Positions 1-9,205 of a stretch of DNA of 64,000 nucleotides are shown piece after piece. The translations under genes were made by a program, and so were the position numbers. The DNA is from Methylocaldum marinum (lineage in GTDB: Bacteria; Pseudomonadota; Gammaproteobacteria; Methylococcales; Methylococcaceae), in NCBI RefSeq assembly GCF_003584645.1, contig NZ_AP017928.1, positions 3,882,395 through 3,946,394 on the forward strand. The letters are read 5' to 3'. A model generated the notes under the pieces. It saw only the letters and a program-made list of their open reading frames with translations, ran no database searches and was not told the origin of the DNA. Position 1 is the first letter of the stretch, and each line of letters opens with the position of its first letter.

Positions 1-15
1 AAGCCGCTTCCCCAG

Positions 16-49
16 CTATACGGGTGTCGCTTTAGTGACACCCGTATAG
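16..49. other. Perfect 13-bp inverted repeat at the window start
   Basis: The arms at 16-28 and 37-49 are exact reverse complements (core ACGGGTGTC / GACACCCGT) around an 8-nt loop. There is no T-run, so it could be a terminator-like hairpin of an upstream gene or a small palindromic repeat. The flanking gene lies outside the window. Confidence 0.55.
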
Positions 50-709
50 TCGTCCGGAAGCGACATATTCTTGGGCAGCTCCGCACCGGGAGCGACTTCG
101 ACGACTCGTCGCCCGCTCTCGGTTTTGCGCATGATCGCCCATTCCCGCCGCGCCTTCGCTTCAGGAAATTGGTCGGAAAGGCTCATTCATCAACCGTTTT
201 CAGGTTCTCGGCGAGCGCGCCTTTCCGAAATTCTTGCTTCTCAAAACCCTAGATGGGTTCGTCGGCAAAGGATTGCCGATCCACAAAGGCCCAAAACCGC
301 CAGAGCATTGTCATATCTGCCGTAGGGATACCCGCGAGTAGGTCGGGAATCTTTTGCAATCGCAAACGGCGTCTTCGGGAGCGCCGAAACCGCCCTTCCC
401 GACGCCACGTTCCGGCCGAGCGTCTTCTACGATGTTTGAATCGATTCACCCGAACCGAAGGCACCAACGACTTCCACCGAGTCCGTTTTGTCGTATGAGC
501 GAGATGAAAACGCTCTCATACCTGAGTGTCCGCCAGCCTTTGTGGCGCGCTTCTTGGTTAATTTTTCACAGATTCGAATTTCATTTTTTTCTATCGTTAC
601 GATTCGACACGGCTGTAGTCGTCCGCTTGTTTTTGTTCCCTGGCGGATGCGCAGGACGAAACGGTAAGTTCCAACCTTGCCCCAGGATTTACTCAAGTGT
701 TCCTCCATC
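50..709. other. No supported gene; degenerate border DNA
   Basis: Open frames here are short, overlap on both strands and show no recognisable domain or ribosome-binding site. The only structured item seen is one copy of a dispersed repeat that recurs at 36.1 and 54.6 kb. Confidence 0.5.
357..399 (+). repeat. Dispersed REP-like repeat, copy 1 (CAATCGCAAACGG family)
   Basis: This 43-bp unit begins CAATCGCAAACGG, continues through GGGAGCGCCG and ends CCCTTCC. Near-identical copies occur at 36130-36171 and 54552-54594. Shorter copies holding only the first half lie at 36172-36191 and 48601-48620. The GGCG and CGCC parts can pair, as in REP sequences. Two copies lie just upstream of REP-associated transposase relics. 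Confidence 0.7.
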
Positions 710-901
710 ATGAATACTTACGACGTTTATCTCTATCTCGACGGGCGTACCCAAATAATCAAAATCAGGGCATCGTCCAGCTTGGAAGCCAAAGCGATTG
801 CCGAAGCCCGGTTGGGCATCGCCGAGCATGGATTCGATCAAGACAGGCGTGTATTTGCCGTGAGCGAACGCCAAGATCCGGACGCATGCCGAGAAGAATG
901 A
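710..901 (+). CDS. Small hypothetical protein, 63 aa
   Basis: The frame starts at ATG in the context CCTCCATCATG, where CCTCC is not a good Shine-Dalgarno match. The product begins MNTYDVYLYLDGR, followed by an alanine-rich amphipathic stretch (SSLEAKAIAEARLG) and a charged C-terminus. It has no signal peptide or membrane segment. The alternating hydrophobic beta-like start and following helix look like a small folded domain, but I recognise no family. The frame extends upstream to a weaker non-ATG start, so the beginning is uncertain. It is followed by about 115 bp of noncoding DNA before the next gene, so it is probably monocistronic. Confidence 0.5.
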   Translation: MNTYDVYLYLDGRTQIIKIRASSSLEAKAIAEARLGIAEHGFDQDRRVFAVSERQDPDACREE

Positions 902-1016
902 CGCACTTGCGATATCCTCCCTAGAAATATTATCGAGTCGATCTTATTATCGTCTCAGGTGCTCGACACGTATTTGGTCGACACCTTAACTGATAGCCGA
1001 TAAAGGAGATCTCTCG

Positions 1017-1589
1017 ATGAAAACTATAAAATCGATAACCCTGTTCAGTACCTTCACGTTCGCCGCCCTCGCACCCGCCTTGGGCTGGGCCGAAACGGCC
1101 GATTACCTAAAGGTGAAAGAATCGCAAGTGGAATGGGAAAGCAAGGGCAAAGAAAAAGCTCTTGATATCGAAATCGAAACCTCGGGCGCCGTGCCGATGG
1201 ACGGCAAAGCCGGGGCGTTCGGTTACGGCGCCCTGACCGACGGGACCAACAATGTCTTGGTCTTGGTGACCCATTTGCCGATACAGGACAGCACGCATGT
1301 GGATCCGAAGAGCGGCTTTCATGCGCATGTGCTCGATCTGAAGCAACCTACCTCGGCCTGCCCGGGCGCCACACTCGAAGTGGATTTGGAAAATTCCGGG
1401 AACAACAAAGCCTTCGACGCCAATTACACCTGGTCAGTCAAAGACAAGAAGATCAAAATCGAGGACATTCCGGCAGGCGATCTCGGCGACGCAGGCGTGG
1501 AGAACCTCGTCACCTTTACCATCAAGCCGGTGCTGGACGCGAAGCAAAATCCGACCAATCTTTGTGTAACGGTTGCGGAACAGATCTAA
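1017..1589 (+). CDS. Secreted hypothetical protein with Sec signal peptide
   Basis: The 190-residue product begins with a classical signal peptide: basic MKTIK, then a hydrophobic run of about 15 residues ending in a GWA-ETA cleavage site near residue 25. The mature part is acidic and beta-rich. It holds two cysteines, one near residue 114 (SACPG) and one near 183 (LCVT), which could form a disulfide. A strong AAAGGAGAT ribosome-binding site lies just before the ATG. I recognise no enzymatic motif; a HxH sequence (GFHAHV) in the middle is the only obvious metal-ligand candidate. It is probably a periplasmic or extracellular protein of unknown role, monocistronic and followed by two hairpins. 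Confidence 0.75.
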   Translation: MKTIKSITLFSTFTFAALAPALGWAETADYLKVKESQVEWESKGKEKALDIEIETSGAVPMDGKAGAFGYGALTDGTNNVLVLVTHLPIQDSTHVDPKSGFHAHVLDLKQPTSACPGATLEVDLENSGNNKAFDANYTWSVKDKKIKIEDIPAGDLGDAGVENLVTFTIKPVLDAKQNPTNLCVTVAEQI

Positions 1590-1606
1590 GCATTCATTCA
1601 GGCTCG

Positions 1607-1634
1607 GCCGGCGGCGCTTAAGTTCGCCGCCGGC
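1607..1634 (+). terminator. GC-rich hairpin after the secreted protein gene
   Basis: A perfect 10-bp stem (GCCGGCGGCG / CGCCGCCGGC) with an 8-nt loop begins 18 bp after the stop codon. No T-run follows, so termination would be Rho-dependent or shared with the next hairpin. Confidence 0.5.
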
Positions 1635-1753
1635 TACCGGAATATCCGTCGGCAGACCCGGATGTCCGAAACGCATTCTCTTTTTTCATTCCAAGCTTGA
1701 GTCGTATGCGGTGAAAGGGATAAATCCCGGAACGGATGCACCGCCCAAAAAGA

Positions 1754-1778
1754 AGCCTCGGTTATACCGAGGCTTTGT
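1754..1778. terminator. Rho-independent terminator, probably bidirectional
   Basis: A 9-bp perfect stem (AGCCTCGGT / ACCGAGGCT) with loop TAT is preceded by an A-rich tract and followed by TTTGT. This is the usual layout of an intrinsic terminator for the upstream secreted-protein gene. Confidence 0.7.
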
Positions 1779-1779
1779 A

Positions 1780-2427
1780 TCAGGTGAGGTTAAGAGGAGA
1801 GTAAAAAATGAGCTGAGGAAATTCTAACGCATCTCTTTTATTCCTATCAAGACTAACGTGGTCTAGTTTTATTCCACAATTGAATAATAATTCACCCCGG
1901 ACCCGGCCGGTTCTTAACAGGCGAAGGCGGCGTCCGGCGCAAAGCGGTGGCGTGCATCCCCCGCTTTAAGATGTTCCGGCGCGCCATTCCCCGATACACC
2001 GGGAATGTGCTCGGCCCGCGGCGCTAGTCCCGGGAGAGGCGGCAAAATCAAGCATGGTCTCGACAGCGTCCCGCGAACCGTTCGGTGAGCCCGATACGCT
2101 TTCGTGCCCCCTGGTTAGCTTAATAGGGATTGCCGGCCCCGACTTCAAGAGCACGCCGATCACCCGCACCCGTCCCGCGGGAGCCGGGGCGGCCATTATC
2201 GCCCCCTTTCGAGGAGTGTATTGGCGGTATCGAGGATGATATCCAAGAACCCGCGATTTCTTGCGGAGCCTCGAAATTTCGGTCTTAAATTTTAAAGGCC
2301 GACAGCACCGGCCAAAATTTCGCGCGCGGCATCCACATCCACGCGCCGCCGGACTATTCTTGATTTGTCCGACATCGGTTAGAGTTTCTCCCTGCCTACT
2401 CTTTATATATTCGAAGGAAAAACTTGC
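1780..2427. other. Long intergenic region without a supported gene
   Basis: Only short overlapping frames are present. The last 60 bp are AT-rich (CTTTATATAT just before the GAAGGA ribosome-binding site of the next gene) and probably hold its promoter, but I see no clear -35/-10 pair. Confidence 0.4.
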
Positions 2428-3405
2428 GTGAGTAGTGTAAATCCGTCCTTCAAGCGCTTCTTGGGTCCGATTCCCGTCTCACCGCCGCGAATCCTGCTGA
2501 TCATTTTGCTCATCGTCCTGGCGTGGACATCGTATTACACGATACCCGCGGAATCGGAGGGCATCGTGCTCCGGTTCGGAAAGTACATTCTCAAGGTTCC
2601 GCCCGGCTTGCATTTCAAACTTCCGCTGGGTATCGATTCGGTAGTCGAGGTACCCACACAGCGGCAGCTGAAGCTGGAATTCGGCCTCACCACAGCCGGC
2701 TATACCCATCCGGATCAGGTGGGAAAGGAGCCCGCCAAAGAAAAATCCATGGTCACCGGGGACCTGAATGCCGCGCTCGTCGAGTGGGTTGTGCAATACC
2801 GGATCACCGAACCGGAAACCTTTCTCTTCGCGGTGCGCAATCCGGGCCAGACCTTGCGCGATCTTTCCGAATCGGTCATGCGGGAAGTCGTCGGCGACCG
2901 GACGGTCGACGAAATCATTACCATCGGCCGGCAGGAAATCGAGGACTCGGTCCTTGCCCGGTTACGGGAACTGGCGAACCTATATCGCCTCGGCGTGACC
3001 GTCAATCAGGTGCAGTTGAAAAACGTCAACCCGCCGGTGCCCGTGCAACCCTCCTTCAATGAAGTAAACCGGGCCCAGCAGGACCGGGAGAATGCCATCA
3101 ATCTGGCCAACGGCGAATACAACAAGGCGGTGCCCCGTGCCCGCGGCGAGGCAGACCAGGAAATCCGTGCGGCCGAAGGCTACCGATTCAAGCGTATCAA
3201 CGAAGCGGAAGGCGATGCTGCCGCCTTCGGCGCGGTTCTCGAGCAATACATCAAAGCGCCGGAAATCACCCGTGCGCGCCTTTACCTCGAAACGCTCGGC
3301 GACGTTCTCCCCGAGGCCAAGCAATCGATCATCGTGGACGAATCGGTACAGCAGATCTTGCCGATGCTGCCCTTACCCGCGCGCCTGCCGGAGGATAAGC
3401 CATGA
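2428..3405 (+). CDS. hflK: HflK-like SPFH-domain membrane protein
   Basis: The 325-residue product has one N-terminal membrane segment (about residues 21-38, rich in I, L and V), then a stomatin/prohibitin (SPFH) domain. That domain opens with the characteristic stretch EGIVLRFGKY...PGLHFKLPL. A long charged coiled-coil region (about 210-285) and a hydrophobic tail follow. HflK and HflC form a periplasmic-facing cage that controls the FtsH protease. The start is GTG with GAAGGA eight bases upstream; no ATG gives the membrane segment. It is shorter than E. coli HflK (about 419 aa) because the glycine-rich N-terminal extension is missing. The stop overlaps the next start by ATGA, so the pair is translationally coupled. 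It could instead be a paralogous SPFH pair rather than the true HflK. Confidence 0.85.
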   Translation: MSSVNPSFKRFLGPIPVSPPRILLIILLIVLAWTSYYTIPAESEGIVLRFGKYILKVPPGLHFKLPLGIDSVVEVPTQRQLKLEFGLTTAGYTHPDQVGKEPAKEKSMVTGDLNAALVEWVVQYRITEPETFLFAVRNPGQTLRDLSESVMREVVGDRTVDEIITIGRQEIEDSVLARLRELANLYRLGVTVNQVQLKNVNPPVPVQPSFNEVNRAQQDRENAINLANGEYNKAVPRARGEADQEIRAAEGYRFKRINEAEGDAAAFGAVLEQYIKAPEITRARLYLETLGDVLPEAKQSIIVDESVQQILPMLPLPARLPEDKP

Positions 3406-4382
3406 GCCTGACCAGGACTTTAGCGATTCTAATCGCCCTCTTGGCGGCAGCGTTGATACTGTTGTCCGCGTTTACGGTGAACGAAACCGAACAAGCGATC
3501 GTCACCCAGTTCGGAAGGCCGGTCCGCGAACCCATTACCGATCCGGGTCTACACTTCAAAGTCCCTTTCATTCAGCAAGTCACCCGCATCGACAAGCGCT
3601 ACCTGGCCTGGGACGGACCGATGGTGGAAATGTCGACCAAGGACAAGACCTATATCCAGGTGGACACCTTCGCCCGTTGGCGCATTACCGATCCCATGCG
3701 GTATTACCTCAGGCTCAGGGACGAACGGAGCGCACAATCGCGTCTGGAAGATATCCTGGGCAGCGAAACCCGCACGGCCATCGCCAGGCATGAACTGATC
3801 GAAGTGGTGCGCACCGACAAGACACGCCGACCGATGCAGGATGAAAGCGTGACGGGAGCACTGTCGGCAGTGGGCGGGCTTGGCGTCTTGCGTCCGATCC
3901 GGTACGGGCGCCTGGAAATCGAAAAAGGGATTTTCAACGCTGCGGCTCCGAAACTCGCCGAATTCGGCATCGAACTTCTCGACATCCGGCTCAAGCGCAT
4001 CAATTACAATCCGGGCGTGCTGGAACGCATACACCAGCGCATGATCAGCGAACGCCTGCAGATCGCCCAGCGATTCCGGTCCGAAGGCGAGGGCGAGGCC
4101 GCCCGGATTTCCGGGAACAAGGATCGTGACATCAACGAAATCGAATCGGCCGCCTACAAGCGGGTTCAGGAAATCCGCGGCGAGGCCGATGCAAAAGCCA
4201 CCGAGATTTATGCAAGAGCGTACACCCAGCGCCCCGAAGCGGCGGATTTTTACCGTTTCCTGAAGAGCCTCGAAACCTATCGCAAGGTCATCAAGGGAGA
4301 ATCCACGGTCGTACTGTCGACCAACAGCGACCTCTTCGCGTTGCTCAAGCGAATCGAGCAAAAGGGCGGCCGCGACCGATAG
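3402..4382 (+). CDS. hflC: HflC-like SPFH-domain membrane protein
   Basis: The 326-residue product starts with a hydrophobic anchor (residues about 5-25) and continues with VNETEQAIVTQFGRPV and DPGLHFKVPF, typical of HflC. The SPFH domain is followed by a helix rich in E, R and A (ERLQIAQRFRSEGEGEAAR) and the YxRFLKSLETYRK region seen near the HflC C-terminus. The length matches HflC (about 334 aa). It overlaps hflK by four bases. With HflK it would form the FtsH-regulating complex in the inner membrane. No hflX or hfq gene lies next to it, unlike the E. coli arrangement; an M48 peptidase follows instead. Confidence 0.87.
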   Translation: MSLTRTLAILIALLAAALILLSAFTVNETEQAIVTQFGRPVREPITDPGLHFKVPFIQQVTRIDKRYLAWDGPMVEMSTKDKTYIQVDTFARWRITDPMRYYLRLRDERSAQSRLEDILGSETRTAIARHELIEVVRTDKTRRPMQDESVTGALSAVGGLGVLRPIRYGRLEIEKGIFNAAAPKLAEFGIELLDIRLKRINYNPGVLERIHQRMISERLQIAQRFRSEGEGEAARISGNKDRDINEIESAAYKRVQEIRGEADAKATEIYARAYTQRPEAADFYRFLKSLETYRKVIKGESTVVLSTNSDLFALLKRIEQKGGRDR

Positions 4383-4503
4383 CGCCGGAGCCGCGAACAA
4401 TATGATGGGTAAGCGATCGGACCGGATCTTGCGGGACTCTCGGCAGCCGAACACCGGAATCTTTCGCAGAATTTTCGACGTCAAATCGGCATCGGATGGT
4501 TTG

Positions 4504-5331
4504 ATGAGACAAGATCTGTTAGTACATCGACTATTGGCGGCTCTCGTTGCCATCCCGCTTTCGCTCGGCGTCAGCGGCTGTTCGACCAATCCCATCACCG
4601 GCCGCAGCCAGATCATGCTGGTCAGCGATGACCAGGCTGCCCGGCAGTCGGCGCAAGCCTACGATCAGTTGCTGATGAACGCCGGAGGCCAGGGGGTACT
4701 GAACGAAGATCCCGTCATGCTCGACCGGGTTCGATCCATCGCGGAGCCGTTGATCGAGCAAGCGGTCGCACTGCGCCCGGAGACCCGCAACTGGCAATGG
4801 GAAGTGCATGTTCTGACCAGCGACCAAGTCAATGCCTGGTGCATGGCGGGCGGCAAGATTGCCGTGTATACCGGCCTGCTCCGGAAAATCCGTCCTACCG
4901 ATGACGAATTAGCCCAGGTTTTGGGACACGAAATCGCCCACGCGCTGCTTTCGCACCAGGCCGAAAAAATGTCGCGGGTCCGGCTTCAGAAGCTCGGCCT
5001 GGGTCTGGGCGTGCTGGCCGGAGCCGTTGCGGGTTACGATTTGGGCGGCGTGGCCGGGCTGGCCGATACACTCGCGACCATCAGCTTGCAGTTGCCCAAC
5101 AGCCGCAAGGCCGAGAACGAAGCGGACGCGGTCGGCATCGAACTCGCCGCCAAAGCGGGATATGACCCGTTTGCCGCCATTTCTCTGTGGGAAAAAATGA
5201 TCCAGGTCGGAGGCAGCGGCGGCCCGGACTGGCTGAGCACCCACCCGAACCCTGAACAGCGTCTACAGAGCATGCGGACGAAAGCGCAGGCGGTGATGCC
5301 GCTCTATGAAGCCAATCGCCGCGTGCGCTAA
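4504..5331 (+). CDS. M48 family metallopeptidase, lipoprotein (LoiP/YggG-like)
   Basis: The 275-residue product starts with a lipoprotein signal peptide whose lipobox is V-S-G-C26, followed by the STNPITGRSQ segment common to outer-membrane M48 peptidases. The zinc motif HEIAH is at 142-146 and the downstream ligand region E206-A-D-A lies in NEADAVGIELAAKAGYDP. The C-terminal DWLSTHPNPEQR is also typical of the family. I chose the ATG that begins the lipoprotein signal; an upstream in-frame ATG would add 34 basic residues and spoil the signal. Such peptidases degrade damaged envelope proteins. The position behind the SPFH pair suggests an envelope quality-control cluster. Confidence 0.88.
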   Translation: MRQDLLVHRLLAALVAIPLSLGVSGCSTNPITGRSQIMLVSDDQAARQSAQAYDQLLMNAGGQGVLNEDPVMLDRVRSIAEPLIEQAVALRPETRNWQWEVHVLTSDQVNAWCMAGGKIAVYTGLLRKIRPTDDELAQVLGHEIAHALLSHQAEKMSRVRLQKLGLGLGVLAGAVAGYDLGGVAGLADTLATISLQLPNSRKAENEADAVGIELAAKAGYDPFAAISLWEKMIQVGGSGGPDWLSTHPNPEQRLQSMRTKAQAVMPLYEANRRVR

Positions 5332-5624
5332 ACCGGCTTGCTCATAGGCGAACAAGGCAGCATTCTCGGCTTTGTTCGCGGATGCTCTCCTCGCTGACCG
5401 CGTACTGCCCGAATCAGGGTCTATACTCAATTCCGTATCCGAGCTCACGATCCCCGCCACTGAAACTTCTACTCGCCAGAGTATGCGGCACTGTCCGGCC
5501 ACGCTAACGCCAGTACAGAACGAACGTTCTTATTGACAGTCCACCTCATGGCAGTGTATCAACCCTGCTACAACGGCAGGGGTGACGTTGGGAACTGGAT
5601 TATTATTGAACGGGACCATCACAC

Positions 5625-8141
5625 ATGGACTATTTCCAAAGAACACGACTGATCAAGGTTTATTCCCCGCTCGGCCCGGACGTGTTGCTGTTTCACGACA
5701 TGACCGGCCGGGAGCGCCTGGGCGGCCTGTTCAGCTATACCCTGGATCTCCTCAGCACCGTCGGCAGCCTCAACCCGGACCAGCTCCTCGGCGACCGCCT
5801 GGATGTCGCCCTGACCCTCCCCGACGACAGCGTCCGCTATTTCAACGGCGTCGTCTGCCGCTTCGCCCAACTCGGCGCCACCGAGGACGAACGGCGTACC
5901 CTGGTCCATTACCGGGTGACCTTGAGACCCTGGCTCTGGCTGCTCACCCGCACCGCGAACTGCCGCATCTTCCAAAAGAAAACCGCCCCCGACATCATCG
6001 TCAAGGTGTTCCGCGACCACGGCTTCACCGATTTCGAAGCGCGCCTCACCCGCACCTATCCGCTGCGGGACTACTGCGTCCAATACCGCGAATCCGACTT
6101 CAACTTCGTCAGCCGGCTCATGGAAGAAGAAGGCCTCTACTATTTCTTCGAGCACACCCGGGGCAAGCACACCCTGATCCTGGCCGATGCCGCCGCCGCC
6201 CACCCGAAGATGCCCGGCTACGAATCCATCCCCTACTTCGAACCGAACAACAGCGTCCGGCGCGAGCGCGATCACCTGTACGCCTGGTCGTTCGCCCGCG
6301 CGATCCAGCCGGGCCGGTACACCCTCACCGACTACGACTTCACCAAGCCCCGGGCGGACCTCAAGGTCAAGCACCGGCAGCCGCGCCCTCATGCCCAGGC
6401 CGAATGGGAAGTGTTCGACTACCCGGGCCGCTATGCCCAGCCCGAGCACGGCGAGCATTACGCCCGCACCCGTCTCGAAGCCTTCCACGCCCGGCACGAA
6501 CAGGCCCGGGCCGAGGGCAATGCCCGCGGCCTGACCTGCGGCGCGCTGTTCAACCTGACCGATTACCCCCGCGCCGATCAGAACCGCGAATACCTGATCG
6601 TCGCCGCCACCTATCGGCTGCAAAGCGATGCGTACCTGTCGGGCGGTTCCGTCCTCGAAGGGGACGCATTCCACTGCACCCTGACCGCCCTCGACAGCCG
6701 CCAGCCCTACCGGCCGCCGCGCAAGACCCGGAAGCCCTTCGTCCAGGGGCCGCAGACCGCGGTGGTGGTGGGTCCCCCGGGCGAGGAGATCTACACCGAC
6801 CGCCATGGCCGGGTGAAGGTCCAGTTCCACTGGGACCGGGAAGGGCAGCGGAACGAGAACAGCTCGTGCTGGCTCCGGGTGTCGCAGCCCTGGGCGGGCC
6901 AGGGCTGGGGCACGGTGGCGATCCCCCGGATCGGCCAGGAAGTCATCGTCGATTTCCTGGAAGGCGACCCCGACCAGCCCCTCATCACCGGGCGGGTGTA
7001 CAACGCCCAGCAGCGGCTGCCGTATCCCTTGCCGGCCGCGGCCCACATGATGGGGTTCAAGAGCAACTCCACGCCGGGCGGCAACGGCTATTGCGAGATG
7101 GTGATCCACGACCGGGCCGGCGAGGAGAAGATCGTCCTCCATTCGCAGAAGGACATGAGCACCACGGTGCAAAACAATCAGTCCACCGTGGTGAACGGGC
7201 CGTTTCAAACTACGGTCGTCCATAACGGTTTCCAGGAAACGTCGGTCAAGAAACACGTCCGGCTCGAATCGGTCACCGAACACATCGAGATCACCGCCGC
7301 GACCCGCATCACGCTGACCTGCGGCGCCAGCCAGATCACCCTGGACAAGGACGGCAACATCACGATTCTGGGAAAACAAATCATCTCGGCCGCTACGACG
7401 GACAACGTATTGATGGGAAAGCCGATCCATCTGAATCCGGGATCTGCGATACCCGCCCGCATTGCTCCCGCGAACTCGGAAGTCCCGTTAGTAGGTGCGA
7501 GCGGCGAGCGTGGTAGCCGGTCATCATCATCCGCATCGAATACCGCTCCGACAAAGCCGCCAACGTCAAGTATTCCAGCGGTCGAGACCGGACTGGGAAG
7601 CGAGGTGGACAAACTCGCAGCGAAATCCCCCTCGCTGCAGAAAGACTTGCAAAAGCTAAGAGACGAGAAGTGGAACATTTCCTATGGTCCTGCTGGTAAA
7701 GGATCGTTCGTTGACAGAAAAGAAAGGCTTATTACCATTGATGGTTCGGAAAAGGGGAAACCGCGTACAACAGTTCTTTCTCTTTCCCACGAAGTTGGAC
7801 ATGCCCAATACTCCTATACCCGGGACTATTCTTCCAAAGAGGCCTACGTGAACGGTGCGTTAGCCGACGAAGGGGCGGCCACACTCAACAATATCAAGGT
7901 GAGACGCGAAATCCTCGCCAATGGCGGTCCGGACATCGGCATCGCTGGCAATTCAGCCAACCATGCCGCCTACAACGCGGCGTACGATCAGGCTCTGAAA
8001 GACGGCGACCTGTCGAACGCGCGCCATTCAATCGGTCAAATATTCGGCAAAGGGGAAAGGACCTCAAATACTGGACAGAGTTATGCAGACTATTACGGAG
8101 GCTGGTATGACAAGGCATTTCCGTCCAAGAAACCGAAGTGA
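5625..8141 (+). CDS. vgrG: T6SS spike protein VgrG with C-terminal metallopeptidase-like toxin domain
   Basis: The 838-residue product contains the gp27-like hub (about 1-390, with YRESDFNFVSRLMEEEGLYYFF), the gp5-like OB fold (about 395-480, DRHGRVKVQFHWDREG) and the needle helix repeats to about 610. A Ser/Pro/Thr linker (about 630-660) and an extra domain of about 175 residues follow. That domain has a zinc-protease signature H722-E-V-G-H726 and, 22 residues on, D748-E749-G-A-A-T, a plausible third ligand. This makes it a specialised (evolved) VgrG. The start is the ATG giving the canonical VgrG N-terminus; its ribosome-binding site is weak. The putative immunity gene begins inside its 3' end. 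No tss genes are present, so it would use an apparatus encoded elsewhere. Confidence 0.93.
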   Translation: MDYFQRTRLIKVYSPLGPDVLLFHDMTGRERLGGLFSYTLDLLSTVGSLNPDQLLGDRLDVALTLPDDSVRYFNGVVCRFAQLGATEDERRTLVHYRVTLRPWLWLLTRTANCRIFQKKTAPDIIVKVFRDHGFTDFEARLTRTYPLRDYCVQYRESDFNFVSRLMEEEGLYYFFEHTRGKHTLILADAAAAHPKMPGYESIPYFEPNNSVRRERDHLYAWSFARAIQPGRYTLTDYDFTKPRADLKVKHRQPRPHAQAEWEVFDYPGRYAQPEHGEHYARTRLEAFHARHEQARAEGNARGLTCGALFNLTDYPRADQNREYLIVAATYRLQSDAYLSGGSVLEGDAFHCTLTALDSRQPYRPPRKTRKPFVQGPQTAVVVGPPGEEIYTDRHGRVKVQFHWDREGQRNENSSCWLRVSQPWAGQGWGTVAIPRIGQEVIVDFLEGDPDQPLITGRVYNAQQRLPYPLPAAAHMMGFKSNSTPGGNGYCEMVIHDRAGEEKIVLHSQKDMSTTVQNNQSTVVNGPFQTTVVHNGFQETSVKKHVRLESVTEHIEITAATRITLTCGASQITLDKDGNITILGKQIISAATTDNVLMGKPIHLNPGSAIPARIAPANSEVPLVGASGERGSRSSSSASNTAPTKPPTSSIPAVETGLGSEVDKLAAKSPSLQKDLQKLRDEKWNISYGPAGKGSFVDRKERLITIDGSEKGKPRTTVLSLSHEVGHAQYSYTRDYSSKEAYVNGALADEGAATLNNIKVRREILANGGPDIGIAGNSANHAAYNAAYDQALKDGDLSNARHSIGQIFGKGERTSNTGQSYADYYGGWYDKAFPSKKPK

Positions 8142-8676
8142 GCTGAGTGCCCGGTTAGGCCGGATGAGTCTGGCCGCCTGGTTGATCGCATGGGGCGGAG
8201 CAAACGCTCAAACCGAGGAAAAATCCATGAAACATTCACCGTTATCTCTTTGGCAGGTCGTTGCCGTATTAACCGAGCAATCGCCGTACACCAAAGCCAA
8301 GATTGAAGGCTTGCTGCCGGTGACGCTTGTCGAAAGGAAAACTTTCGGCAGCGACATAAACCAGTTTTTCAAGAGCGACCCTGTTTTGTTGAACGACGGT
8401 TCGGTGATCCTCAACATCGACCTGCGCCTCAAACGCCACGGGTTTGATCCCGGCTTCTTGGTCCTGGAGCTTGGTGGAACCTGCGTCCCACTGGAGGAAG
8501 TTCGCGGCCATTATGGTGACCTCCAGATTACCGATACCCCTCACGGCCACTCGTTAGATGAAAAGACTTCCTACACGGCCTATCTGCCTTGGGGAGAATT
8601 GTCTTTCGGTTTTGCCGAACGCAACCCGGATTGTTTAGCCTCGATCGTCTTCGAACCTAAGAAAGGTGGCATGTGA
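8107..8676 (+). CDS. Putative immunity protein of the VgrG metallopeptidase (copy A)
   Basis: This 189-residue frame overlaps the vgrG end by 35 bases and has a good GGAG ribosome-binding site inside vgrG. The first 38 residues are arginine-rich and then hydrophobic (MSLAAWLIAWGGANA-Q), a plausible Sec signal that would send the protein to the periplasm. A second start, Met41 (MKHSPLS), also has a strong GAGGA site seven bases upstream, so a cytoplasmic form is possible. The body (FKSDPVLLNDGSVILNIDL, GGTCVPLEEVR) matches no family I know. Two further copies of about 95% identity exist at 29.4 and 37.4 kb, each behind a short remnant of the vgrG 3' end. Immunity function is inferred from position only. 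Confidence 0.7.
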   Translation: MTRHFRPRNRSELSARLGRMSLAAWLIAWGGANAQTEEKSMKHSPLSLWQVVAVLTEQSPYTKAKIEGLLPVTLVERKTFGSDINQFFKSDPVLLNDGSVILNIDLRLKRHGFDPGFLVLELGGTCVPLEEVRGHYGDLQITDTPHGHSLDEKTSYTAYLPWGELSFGFAERNPDCLASIVFEPKKGGM

Positions 8677-8776
8677 TGGGGCGATGAGTTTCGAAACGAT
8701 ACACGAAACTGCAGTTGCCAGCCCTCCGGCCGTCATGTCAGAAGTTCAACAAACCCAACCGATAAGCGAGACCGTC

Positions 8777-9202
8777 ATGGAAAACATCGGCGAAGGCGTC
8801 CTGGCCCTCCCGGCCGAGTGGCACAACGCGAGCATCCATATCTTCACTGCCCAGCCGCCCGGCTCACCGGGCCTGAGCATTACCGTCAACCGCGACCGGC
8901 TGCCGTTCGGCACCGACCTGGAAACCTACGCTGAAGACCAGCTCGAAAAGCTCCGGCATCAGCTCAAGGCCTTCGAGCTCAAGGCTAAAGAAGCCTTTCA
9001 GCTGGACGGGCGCCCCGCTTGCGCCTTGGAATTCGTCTGGCACACCGACGACGCCGGCCCAGTGCATCAGCTCCTGGTGTGCGTGGCCGACGGACAGAAG
9101 CTGCTGAATTTCGCCGCCTCCAGCCAGGGACTGATGAACGCATCGCAGCGCGCCGAAGTCCGCCGCATCCTGTTGTCGTTCCGCTTCCACCCCGCGGCCT
9201 GA
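8777..9202 (+). CDS. EagR-type (DUF1795) T6SS effector chaperone, copy A
   Basis: The product, about 141 residues from MENIGEGV, has the DUF1795 pattern: a Pro-Glu/Trp start (LALPAEWHNASIHIF), LSITVNRDRLP, then ALEFVWHTDDAG and a final amphipathic helix RRILLSFRFHP. Eag chaperones bind and shield the hydrophobic N-terminal helices of PAAR-containing Rhs effectors before loading on VgrG. The effector gene starts three bases after the stop, as expected for a chaperone-effector pair. Earlier in-frame starts (GTG 8666, ATG 8684, ATG 8735) exist. I prefer the one where homology with copy C begins to be uninterrupted and which has an AAGCGAG site upstream. Confidence 0.8.
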   Translation: MENIGEGVLALPAEWHNASIHIFTAQPPGSPGLSITVNRDRLPFGTDLETYAEDQLEKLRHQLKAFELKAKEAFQLDGRPACALEFVWHTDDAGPVHQLLVCVADGQKLLNFAASSQGLMNASQRAEVRRILLSFRFHPAA

Positions 9203-9205
9203 CCA

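Noticed and set aside
1966..2239. Frames on both strands between the secreted-protein gene and hflK.
   Set aside because: Short and overlapping, without a ribosome-binding site or recognisable features.
5563..5581. Hairpin CCCTGC...GCAGGG upstream of vgrG.
   Set aside because: Only six base pairs with no T-run or known regulatory motif; likely by chance.
5582..7430. Long frames on both strands overlapping vgrG.
   Set aside because: Arg/Pro-rich or Val/Gly-rich shadow frames of a GC-rich gene; VgrG explains the region completely.
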